From an uncultured Armatimonadota bacterium (lineage in GTDB: Bacteria > Armatimonadota > UBA5829 > DTJY01): a DNA stretch of 12,867 nt. Below the pieces are notes generated by a model. That model was not told the origin of the DNA. It ran no database searches and saw nothing but the letters and a program-made list of their open reading frames with translations. The DNA lies in assembly GCA_937875395.1 (NCBI GenBank), contig CALNCU010000322.1:1-12867 (forward strand), read 5' to 3'. The position numbers and the translations under genes are program-made. Positions 5,201 through 12,777 of the stretch are shown piece by piece; the first letter of the stretch is position 1, and the number at the start of each line of letters is the position of its first letter.

Positions 5201-8200
5201 ATGAAGAAAATTATGCGCGTATCCCATTGGCTTGTGTTGAGTGTCTTGGCATATCTGTTCTATGCAGGGACGAGCTATGCAGCCACCGAGCCCTTATTCT
5301 ACGCACCGTTTGATGAAGGGGTAAATGCAGCAAAATCAGTTGGATCTCCTGTGCCCATCAATAAGACGGGAGTGCTTGTTGATGGCGGCATTTATGGTAA
5401 GGCACTTAGTGTTGGCGTAGAGGATGGTAAGGGCTACTGGACCAGCTATAATGCTGACGGAAACATACGGTTGGAACAAGGCACCATAAGTTTCTGGTTA
5501 AAGCCGGTAGACTGGGACGGTAAAGACAAGAACTTTAAAGTATTTTTTACTGCCTGGGGAGATAACGCCTTTATTGCTATTGAAAAATATATTGATATAG
5601 GAGTTGCCAAATCTGCATTTTCAGGGAGGCTGCTCTTTGTATTCGGTCCCTCTAAGCAGAAAGACAACGCATGGCAGCAGACAAAAGCATCATCTACTGT
5701 CATAGGCGAATGGCAGAAGAATGAATGGCACCATATAGCCGGTACATGGGATGACAAATCAGTAAAGCTCTATGTGGATGGCAAGCTGGTTGATACAAGG
5801 CCGCTGATTGCAATTCCTGCAACAACGTTTAAACACTTGGACATAGGCGGGTTTACGCCGGAAAAATGGAAAGATAACATAGGCAGAAGCCTTGTTGATG
5901 AATTCAAAATTTACGATTCAGCCCTGAGTGCAAAAGAGATATATGAAGACTGGGAAAAAAAGAAGCCGGTAGTTAAATCAAGTGTGAAGAGCTACTTCCT
6001 TTCTGTGCCTATGGTACAAAAGGCGTCCGTGCAGGATGGTGTGATAGATAAGGGCGAATATTCGTTGAGTTCCACAGGGTTTCTAAACATATCAACAGCA
6101 ACATATGCCCCAGTACAGAGCCAGTACAATATTGCTTATGATCAGAAGAACCTCTATATAGGGATAGCATCTCCCTTTTCAGAAAAGGCTATGGCAAAAG
6201 TAACGGGACGGGATGATGTGAATGTAGCCAAAGAAGACTGCATAGAAATCTTTCTGAATCCCGCACCGCAGAGTACAGATTATTTCCACTTTATATTCAA
6301 CTCTGCAGGTGCGGTCTATGATGAGAAAAACCGAGACTCCGGGTGGAATGCGCCCGGAGTTAGGTTTAATAGCAGAAAAGCCAACGGTGTATGGACTTTT
6401 GAAGCAGCAATACCATTTTTGCAATTAGGCGTCAATCCCCCGGTGCCGGGTGATGTCTGGACGCTCAACATTTGCCGTTCCTTTACCGCACCCAAGGCCT
6501 GTTATACCTGCATTGCGCCGTCAAAAAGCACTTACCATAATGTAAGCAGTTTTATTCGTATGAAATTTGCAGATCCATATGCACCCTTTGTAAATCTAAA
6601 TTCAATAGGGGACTTGCTTGCAGGTAACCTGGGTCTCAATATGACGGTAACCAACCTAAATAATATTGCAGTTCCGTTGGAATCCACCGTACAGTTACAG
6701 GCGGGCGGCGCAAATATCATCAACTATAAAAGAGAGTTTCTACCGCAACAATCCATAACCATACCCGTAGAAACCAAAGGATTTAAAGATAATGGCCAAC
6801 TGGCTATAAACCTCAAGCTAAAAGACAAAGAGCCTATTTATACAACAACACTCCCTTTTGCAGCAGAGAAAGATTCCTTTCGTATTAATTACATTTATAC
6901 TCGTTTGAAAGAAAAAGAAGCATGCATAGGTTTGCATCAGCCGTTCGTCTCATACCTTAACAAAGATATTATCTGCCGGATAAGCTTCTCCCAGGATAGC
7001 GGAGAGAAGGTTGCTCTGGAAAAGACTTTCAGCAAAGCCGATTTTGATTACGAAGTGCCAATCAACATATCATCCCTTGCTCCGGGAAAATACAAGGTAT
7101 ATGTTATGTTCCAGGATTATAACGGTAGCGTGCTGGCTACGTTAAGCGATGAATATACCAAATACCCGGATACGCCTCCCGCGTGGGCAGGTAACAAAAT
7201 AGGCATTACAGACGCAGTTCCGTATCCCTGGAATCCAATAGAAACCACCAAAAACTCCGTGAAATGCTGGGGCAGGGAGTATGTATTTGATAAGGGTATC
7301 CTGCCCACGCAGATTAAATCTGCGGGTAAAGAGCTGCTGGCATCACCCATCAGGCTCACTGGCAGCATAAACGGCAAAAAAGTGCAGGCTGTTTTTTCAG
7401 ATTTCAAATGGAAACGCAAAGCCAAAAACAAGGTGGATATTCTGGCAGAGGGCAAGCTGGACGATGTAAAGGTAGCAACGGATATTTCTGTAGAATATGA
7501 TGGTTTTATGTGGATAAACCTGTCCCTCGACTCTACCGCATCCGTTAGACTGGATAATCTGGCATTAGAAATCCCCTTCAGAAAAGAATACGCCACCTTA
7601 AGAAACTTCGGTGATTACCGGCTTGGCAGAACTGGTGAGTTGCCCGATGAAATATCCCGCAAGAATCTTGAAAAGGATAAACCCATATTCTGGATTGGCG
7701 GCAACAGTGAAGGGCTTCAATGGTTTGCAGAGGGTATGTCAGGTTGGCATATCAAAAACCTAGATAGCAGCCTTGAGGTTGTTCCTCAGCAGAATATTGT
7801 AATCGCCAGGCTGAATATAGTAGACACCGGTTTTGATCTTAACCATTCACGCAAAGTTTCATTTGGTTTCCAGGCTACTCCCGTAAAACCGGAGCCGGCT
7901 GGATGGCGAAACTGGAGAATATGTTATAAGACCGCTATGCCTTGGAATACAGTCATATGGTTTACAGAATGGACTGAGTTATTCAATTACATGGATACCG
8001 CAAGATTAAATTCCACAAAGATAGAGTCTTTAAAGAGACTCCAGCGCGCCGGAAAAACTGTTAGCCCTTATGCGGCGTTAACGTGTGTAAGCCCCCTATC
8101 CCCGGAGTATAAGTACTACGGCGGAGAATGGGAGAAGCATCCGTTGCCATGGAACAGGATTTTATCGGATTCTTCGCTTGACCCGCAAAACAGAACCTGG

Positions 8201-9142
8201 GCGCATAACATGATATGTATGAATTCTTCATCCTATCGGGATTTCTACATATGGAAGCTTAATCATACCGTAACCCAGCTCAATCTGGAAGGGCTATATT
8301 TCGACTGGGCCGTACCATATATGTGCAATAACGAAGAGCATGGATGTGGATACCGGGATGATTCAGGTGTGCTTCATCCTACCTTTAGCGTTTTGGGTGC
8401 AAGAGAACTGGCCAAAAGAATATATTCCATACTCAAGCAGAACGTATATTCTCCAAAATCAGTCATAACCCATCATATGTCCGGCGAAGTCTGCATGCCG
8501 GTGCATGCCTTTGCGGATATTATGATTGATGGTGAAAACCTTACCTCGGCGGTTGCGCGTGAAGAATCATATTACAAGTGCCTGCCAATAGATAAGTTCC
8601 AGGCCGAGTATGCTCATCAGTGGGGTTCGGTTCCGGTGCTGCTCGCTGAGTTCAAGAGGGGTACGTGGCTATTCAATAGCCATGAGAGGGCTGCATTCTG
8701 GGATACTGACGCCGCCAAGACGCCTATTAATCATCTTCTAGGGCTTGTTCTGGTCCATGATGGCATATGCTATTCAAACTGGAATGATGTTAATCAGGAC
8801 GCTATATGGCGTATTCAGGATGACTTTGGCTGGGATGATAAAGTAGAATTTCTTCCTTACTGGAATAATTCCGATCACGTTACAATACTATCCCCCAAGA
8901 ACAGGGACGTAGTAGTCTCCATATATAAGAGAGAGGGCAGGTATCTGCTGATTCCTTTCAACAATACGGATGAAGAGATTCGTCTTAGCATTAAGATTAA
9001 TCCCTCCAAGATCAAACTGAAGAATCCTAAGCAAGGTGTTTTAACGGATAAGATAAGCAAAGAAGTATTTGCGCTATCGAGCAACGGCAATGCGGAGATA
9101 TCCATGGGTAGACGCTCTTTCCGAGCGCTTGAGATAAACTAA
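5201..9142 (+). CDS. Secreted LamG / CBM9-like / glycoside-hydrolase-like multidomain protein
   Basis: The protein has about 1313 residues. Positions below count from ATG 5195; subtract two for the preferred start at 5201. A Sec signal peptide (1-29) ends in TSYA-AT, a signal peptidase I type site. Residues 33-250 form a LamG/concanavalin-like sandwich (GTISFWLKP, EWHHIAGTWD, KLYVDGKLVD, VDEFKIYDSALS). Residues 265-455 resemble a CBM9/DOMON sugar-binding domain (DKGEYS, YNIAYDQKNLYIGI, EDCIEIFLNP). After Ig-like strands, the segment beginning CWGREYVFDKGILP (about 687) recalls DUF6067/GH123 N-terminal domains. Residues about 895-1200 look like a TIM-barrel glycosidase, with LYFDW (Asp1037) and DIMIDGENL (Asp1112, Glu1114) as candidate acidic residues; a small beta domain ends the chain. 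It likely binds and cleaves a polysaccharide outside the cytoplasm, but the substrate and catalytic pair cannot be read from the sequence. GC is lower here than in the genes to the right. Confidence 0.8.
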   Translation: MKKIMRVSHWLVLSVLAYLFYAGTSYAATEPLFYAPFDEGVNAAKSVGSPVPINKTGVLVDGGIYGKALSVGVEDGKGYWTSYNADGNIRLEQGTISFWLKPVDWDGKDKNFKVFFTAWGDNAFIAIEKYIDIGVAKSAFSGRLLFVFGPSKQKDNAWQQTKASSTVIGEWQKNEWHHIAGTWDDKSVKLYVDGKLVDTRPLIAIPATTFKHLDIGGFTPEKWKDNIGRSLVDEFKIYDSALSAKEIYEDWEKKKPVVKSSVKSYFLSVPMVQKASVQDGVIDKGEYSLSSTGFLNISTATYAPVQSQYNIAYDQKNLYIGIASPFSEKAMAKVTGRDDVNVAKEDCIEIFLNPAPQSTDYFHFIFNSAGAVYDEKNRDSGWNAPGVRFNSRKANGVWTFEAAIPFLQLGVNPPVPGDVWTLNICRSFTAPKACYTCIAPSKSTYHNVSSFIRMKFADPYAPFVNLNSIGDLLAGNLGLNMTVTNLNNIAVPLESTVQLQAGGANIINYKREFLPQQSITIPVETKGFKDNGQLAINLKLKDKEPIYTTTLPFAAEKDSFRINYIYTRLKEKEACIGLHQPFVSYLNKDIICRISFSQDSGEKVALEKTFSKADFDYEVPINISSLAPGKYKVYVMFQDYNGSVLATLSDEYTKYPDTPPAWAGNKIGITDAVPYPWNPIETTKNSVKCWGREYVFDKGILPTQIKSAGKELLASPIRLTGSINGKKVQAVFSDFKWKRKAKNKVDILAEGKLDDVKVATDISVEYDGFMWINLSLDSTASVRLDNLALEIPFRKEYATLRNFGDYRLGRTGELPDEISRKNLEKDKPIFWIGGNSEGLQWFAEGMSGWHIKNLDSSLEVVPQQNIVIARLNIVDTGFDLNHSRKVSFGFQATPVKPEPAGWRNWRICYKTAMPWNTVIWFTEWTELFNYMDTARLNSTKIESLKRLQRAGKTVSPYAALTCVSPLSPEYKYYGGEWEKHPLPWNRILSDSSLDPQNRTWAHNMICMNSSSYRDFYIWKLNHTVTQLNLEGLYFDWAVPYMCNNEEHGCGYRDDSGVLHPTFSVLGARELAKRIYSILKQNVYSPKSVITHHMSGEVCMPVHAFADIMIDGENLTSAVAREESYYKCLPIDKFQAEYAHQWGSVPVLLAEFKRGTWLFNSHERAAFWDTDAAKTPINHLLGLVLVHDGICYSNWNDVNQDAIWRIQDDFGWDDKVEFLPYWNNSDHVTILSPKNRDVVVSIYKREGRYLLIPFNNTDEEIRLSIKINPSKIKLKNPKQGVLTDKISKEVFALSSNGNAEISMGRRSFRALEIN

Positions 9143-9176
9143 GTTTGCAAATTATAAAAAAGGGAGGCGCAGACGG

Positions 9177-10244
9177 GTGAAGCTGGCAGCGGAAGTTATA
9201 TCTACACGGCCTATATGCAAGGAGGAGGGGCGTTACATAGGGTGGCCCTCCATATGCAGGCGTAAAAACGGCGAATTGATTGCGGTATTCTCCGGCGACA
9301 GGGATGCTCATATTTGCCCTTGGGGAAAGACCCGGATGATACGTAGCCGGGATAACGGCACTACATGGAGCAATCCGGTAACCATAAACAATACGCCCCT
9401 TGACGACCGGGATGCAGGGATAATAGAAACAAGTGACGGCACACTCATTGTAAGCTGGTTTACATCCCTGGCTTTCATAACGTGCATGGGTTCAGACTGG
9501 TTAAAGAAAGATGTATCCAACTGGGATGCATGGATGCGCCATATAGAAAAGCTCACGCCGGAAATAAAAGAAGAATGGCTGGGCAACTACATAAGCCGTT
9601 CAGAGGACGGCGGCGTCACATGGAGCAAACCCATAAAGGTGAAGCTCTCCGCCCCGCACGGCCCCATAGAACTCTCCGATGGACGGCTCCTCTACGTGGG
9701 CATAAACCTGAGCAGCAAAGATAAGAAGGAGGCGCATGTGGATATCTCCGCAGACGGCGGCCTTACATGGGAGACGGTGGGTACCATTCCCATACCGGAG
9801 AGCGAGATTGAATGGTATCACGAGCCGCATGTAGTGGAAACATTCGGGGGCAATCTTGTTGCGCTTTTCCGGCGCCAGCCGGGAGACGGCCAGGATTATA
9901 TGTGGCAGACTGAGAGCATGGATGGGGGGCATACCTGGAGTGTTCCGCATGCCACCCCCATCTTCGGGTTTCCCGCACATCTTCTAAGGCTCAAGAACGG
10001 CTGGCTGCTGGCATCCTACGGGCTAAGGCGGCCGCCTTTTGGCGAGCGGGCATGCATTAGCCGTGATGGAGGGGTTACCTGGGATTATGATCAGGAGTTT
10101 GATCTCTGCCATGGTTTTGATGGTGATCTGGGTTATCCCGCATCCGTGGAACTGGCGGACGGCAGCATATATACCATCTACTATCAGGCAGATCAGCCCG
10201 GAGAAAAGCCATGCCTTATGGCGACTCATTGGCGGATTGTCTAA
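9177..10244 (+). CDS. Sialidase-like beta-propeller protein with five Asp-boxes (BNR repeats)
   Basis: The 355 residues form a six-bladed-propeller type protein of the sialidase/neuraminidase superfamily. Five Asp-boxes (S-x-D-x-G-x-T-W) are visible: SRDNGTTW (57-64), SEDGGVTW (142-149), SADGGLTW (191-198), SMDGGHTW (247-254) and SRDGGVTW (295-302). Between them are the usual hydrophobic strands and DG turns (SDGTLIVSW, SDGRLLYVG, ADGSIYTIYY). Classical sialidases cleave terminal sialic acids using an arginine triad; I could not assign the triad or a FRIP motif, so the activity could be on another sugar or another glycoside bond. No signal peptide is present, so it should be cytoplasmic unless exported by another route. 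The start is GTG 9177 with GGGAGG at 9162-9167. It follows the secreted protein by 34 nt and precedes the Gfo/Idh/MocA gene by 18 nt, implying one transcript. Confidence 0.82.
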   Translation: MKLAAEVISTRPICKEEGRYIGWPSICRRKNGELIAVFSGDRDAHICPWGKTRMIRSRDNGTTWSNPVTINNTPLDDRDAGIIETSDGTLIVSWFTSLAFITCMGSDWLKKDVSNWDAWMRHIEKLTPEIKEEWLGNYISRSEDGGVTWSKPIKVKLSAPHGPIELSDGRLLYVGINLSSKDKKEAHVDISADGGLTWETVGTIPIPESEIEWYHEPHVVETFGGNLVALFRRQPGDGQDYMWQTESMDGGHTWSVPHATPIFGFPAHLLRLKNGWLLASYGLRRPPFGERACISRDGGVTWDYDQEFDLCHGFDGDLGYPASVELADGSIYTIYYQADQPGEKPCLMATHWRIV

Positions 10245-10262
10245 TAAAATACGGAGCAGCAA

Positions 10263-11201
10263 ATGATCAGGCTTGGAATGGTTGGGATGGTGGAAGGGAA
10301 CGGGCATCCGTATTCCTGGAGCGCCATCATAAACGGTTACAACGCAGAAGCCATGGAGGGCTGCCCGTACCCGGTAATCCCCAGGTACCTTGAAAGGGAG
10401 CCTGAACATAATTTTGGCATGCCGGGAGTTAAGGTTACCCACATCTGGACGGATAGGCTGGAGGACGCCCCAAGAGTGGCGGAGGCATCCCTTATCCCAA
10501 ACGTAGCGGATAGGCCTGAGGATATTATAGGGGCGGTTGATGCCGTAATAATAGCCACAGACAAAGGTGAAGAGCACGCAGACCGCTGCCGCCCGTTTAT
10601 TGAGGCCGGAATCCCCGTATTTATAGACAAACCGCTTACAGATAATGAGGATGATCTTAAAACCTTCTGCCGTTGGGTAGATGGGGGCGCACGCATTATG
10701 TCATCAAGCAGCATGCGGTACTGCAAGGAGTACATGCCGTACAGGGCGGGCGCAAGCAGCCTGGGAAGCATAAGGTACGCCGGAATCACCACGCCAAAGA
10801 GCTGGGAGCGGTACGGAATCCACGCGCTGGAGGGAGCCTATACCATTCTTGGCCCGGGAGTCATCTCTGTTAGAAACACGGGCATGGAGAAAAGGAATAT
10901 AGTCCACATAAAACACTCATGCGGAGCGGACATAGTAGTGGCGGCAATATACGATATGTCCGGATCATTTGGAGACCTTACGCTGGGCGGAACCGCCGCA
11001 TCCGTCCAGGTAACCATGCAGGATACGTTTTACTCCTTCAAGGCCCAGCTTGAAGCGTTTGTCCAATATTTGCGGACAGGCACACGCCCGTATCCCTTTA
11101 GTGAAACAGTTGAGTTGATGAAGATAATTATAGCCGGCATTAGAAGCCGCAATGATGGAGGCAGGGAAGTCCTGCTCTCAGAGATAGCCTTGGAGGGTTA
11201 G
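10263..11201 (+). CDS. Gfo/Idh/MocA-family oxidoreductase, divergent
   Basis: The protein has 312 residues. An N-terminal Rossmann domain includes MIRLGMVGMV, AVDAVIIATD (91-100) and PVFIDKPL (118-125), where Asp122-Lys123-Pro124 stands for the usual EKP motif carrying the catalytic lysine. A C-terminal alpha/beta substrate domain follows, with YGIHALEGAYTILG (184-197), in which His187 and Glu190 could be active-site residues. Family enzymes oxidise or reduce sugars and sugar derivatives with NAD(P). The first glycine motif is unusual: an insertion with EGNGHPYSWS and CPYPVIPRYL (34-43) follows the first strand in place of the ordinary helix wording. I recall similar proteins in surface-sugar (PtmF-like) clusters, but cannot verify this. 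GGAG at 10253-10256 precedes ATG 10263. It stops 2 nt before the aldolase gene, so the two are probably translationally coupled. Confidence 0.85.
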   Translation: MIRLGMVGMVEGNGHPYSWSAIINGYNAEAMEGCPYPVIPRYLEREPEHNFGMPGVKVTHIWTDRLEDAPRVAEASLIPNVADRPEDIIGAVDAVIIATDKGEEHADRCRPFIEAGIPVFIDKPLTDNEDDLKTFCRWVDGGARIMSSSSMRYCKEYMPYRAGASSLGSIRYAGITTPKSWERYGIHALEGAYTILGPGVISVRNTGMEKRNIVHIKHSCGADIVVAAIYDMSGSFGDLTLGGTAASVQVTMQDTFYSFKAQLEAFVQYLRTGTRPYPFSETVELMKIIIAGIRSRNDGGREVLLSEIALEG

Positions 11202-11203
11202 AT

Positions 11204-11995
11204 ATGCAGATGAAAATGCGTCCAAGCAGAGTTCTTGGCAAGTTAAGGGCAGGGGATACCGTAAGCTGTTTTAAGCTGAACCTTGCGGATGGGCGGGCAG
11301 CGGAGATAGCGGCCATGAGCGGGTTTGACTGCATATGGGTTGATATGGAGCACACTCCTAACGATTATTCGGTTGTGGAACGTCAGATATGGGCATCCAA
11401 GACGTGCAACACAGATGTGCTGGTGCGGGTGCCCCGGGGAGGCTACAGCGATTATATACGTCCGCTTGAGATGGATTGCGCAGGGATAATGGTTCCCCAC
11501 ATAATGAGTCTTGAAGATGCCCGTGATGTTGTAAGAAAGACCCGGTTTCATCCCATAGGAAGAAGGGCGCTTGATGGCGGGAATGCAGACGGCTTATATT
11601 GCGGCATAGACACCGCCGGCTACACGGAAGAATCCAATAGGGAACGCTTCCTTTGCGTGCAGATAGAAGACCCGGAACCCATGGATGAGCTGGAAGAGAT
11701 AGCCGCACTGCCTGGGATAGATATGCTCTTCTTCGGCCCGGGAGACTTCAGTCACGGAATAGGCGTGCCGGGCGAACTTAACCATCCGCAGGTTATTGAG
11801 GCAAGACGCAGAATGGCAGATGCGGCCACCCGCCACGGAAAGTTTGCAGGCACGGTGGGCAGCCCGGGGAACCTGGATGACCTGATGGCGGAAGGGTTCA
11901 GGTTTATAAACGCTGGGTCGGATGTGCGGGGGCTTAGGGTATATTGCGATGATATAGTTGGTAAGTTCAAGAGTATAGAAGCAGGAGGCCGTTAA
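11204..11995 (+). CDS. HpcH/HpaI-family class II 2-oxo acid aldolase
   Basis: This 263-residue cytoplasmic TIM-barrel enzyme belongs to the family of HpaI (4-hydroxy-2-oxoheptanedioate aldolase), 2-keto-3-deoxy-L-rhamnonate aldolase and 2-dehydro-3-deoxyglucarate aldolase. These split 2-keto-3-deoxy or related 4-hydroxy acids into pyruvate and an aldehyde using a divalent metal. The site appears complete: His50 in WVDMEH, Arg75 in LVRVP, Glu155 in QIEDPE and Asp181 in FFGPGDFSHG. Spacings (25, 80 and 26 residues) closely match His45, Arg70, Glu149 and Asp175 of HpaI. The start at 11204 has GGAGG at 11192-11196, inside the end of the previous gene. The stop overlaps the next start by one base (TAATG). 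In this context the substrate is probably a sugar-derived 2-keto-3-deoxy acid, but sequence alone cannot name it, and the reverse (condensing) direction is possible. Confidence 0.88.
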   Translation: MQMKMRPSRVLGKLRAGDTVSCFKLNLADGRAAEIAAMSGFDCIWVDMEHTPNDYSVVERQIWASKTCNTDVLVRVPRGGYSDYIRPLEMDCAGIMVPHIMSLEDARDVVRKTRFHPIGRRALDGGNADGLYCGIDTAGYTEESNRERFLCVQIEDPEPMDELEEIAALPGIDMLFFGPGDFSHGIGVPGELNHPQVIEARRRMADAATRHGKFAGTVGSPGNLDDLMAEGFRFINAGSDVRGLRVYCDDIVGKFKSIEAGGR

Positions 11996-12777
11996 TGCAT
12001 GTGCTGGAAACATTTGCGCTCAACGGGCGCACGGCACTGGTAACGGGCGGCGCCGGCCTGTACGGGCGGCAGATAGTAGAGTCCCTTGCAGAAGCGGGTG
12101 CGCAGGTGTTTGTTGCCTCAAGAAGCATAGGCCTGCTGGAAGAGGTCGCCGGGCAGATGCGGGCTGACGGGCTTAACGTATGCGCCCTCTGTTTTGACCA
12201 GGGAGATGAATCATCTGTGCTTGCGCTGCGGGATGAGATAATAAAGCGCGCCGGAAAGCTGGACATACTTGTAAACAACGCCGTCCTGCGTCCCATGAAG
12301 GGATTTGACGATGATGCATCGGCATTTGCAGAGAGCATGAATGTAAACGCTACGGGGCTCTTTGTCATCACCCGGGCAATGGGGGATGTTATGGCGCAGA
12401 GCGGCGGCGGTTCTATTATAAATATAGGCTCCATTCAGGGGATGGCGGGGCCGGACCCAACAATCTACCGCGGAACTAATATGAGCGGATGGGTACCGGA
12501 TTACTTCTTCCATAAGGGCGGGATGATAAACTTCACCAGGTTTGTGGCAAGCTACTACGGGAGCCGGGGCATAAGGTGCAACTGTGTCTCTCCCGGCGGA
12601 TTTCTTACAGAGGGGATGCCGCAGGCGTTTGTGCAGCAGTACAGCGATCGCACATTCCTTGGGCGGCTTGCCGGGCCGGCAGATCTGAAAGGGATTATCA
12701 CGTTTCTGGCATCCGATGCGTCGCTATATATAACCGCTGCTAATATCCCTGTTGATGGGGGCTATACGGCAAAATGA
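11995..12777 (+). CDS. Short-chain dehydrogenase/reductase (SDR) family oxidoreductase
   Basis: This 260-residue classical SDR has a Rossmann fold with NAD(P) binding. Motifs are TGGAGLYG (17-24, the TGxxxGxG site), LVNNAV (92-97, variant NNAG), Ser146 in NIGSIQG, and Tyr170-x3-Lys174 in the form YFFHK, followed by IRCNCVSPGG (193-202) and the C-terminal VDGGYTAK. The catalytic Ser to Tyr distance is 24 residues rather than the common 12-13; the extra loop reads YRGTNMSGWVPDY. I associate a Y-x-G-T-x-M loop with SDRs from PtmA-like surface-sugar pathways, which is recollection and not proof. AGGAGG at 11983-11988 supports ATG 11995, which overlaps the aldolase stop by one base. The stop overlaps the next ATG (ATGA), indicating coupling. 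It probably oxidises or reduces a sugar or sugar-acid intermediate. Confidence 0.88.
   Translation: MHVLETFALNGRTALVTGGAGLYGRQIVESLAEAGAQVFVASRSIGLLEEVAGQMRADGLNVCALCFDQGDESSVLALRDEIIKRAGKLDILVNNAVLRPMKGFDDDASAFAESMNVNATGLFVITRAMGDVMAQSGGGSIINIGSIQGMAGPDPTIYRGTNMSGWVPDYFFHKGGMINFTRFVASYYGSRGIRCNCVSPGGFLTEGMPQAFVQQYSDRTFLGRLAGPADLKGIITFLASDASLYITAANIPVDGGYTAK

Noticed and set aside
10023..10577. 184-codon open frame on the minus strand across the sialidase/oxidoreductase junction
   Set aside because: It is antisense to two well-supported genes, has no family resemblance, and would span their junction.
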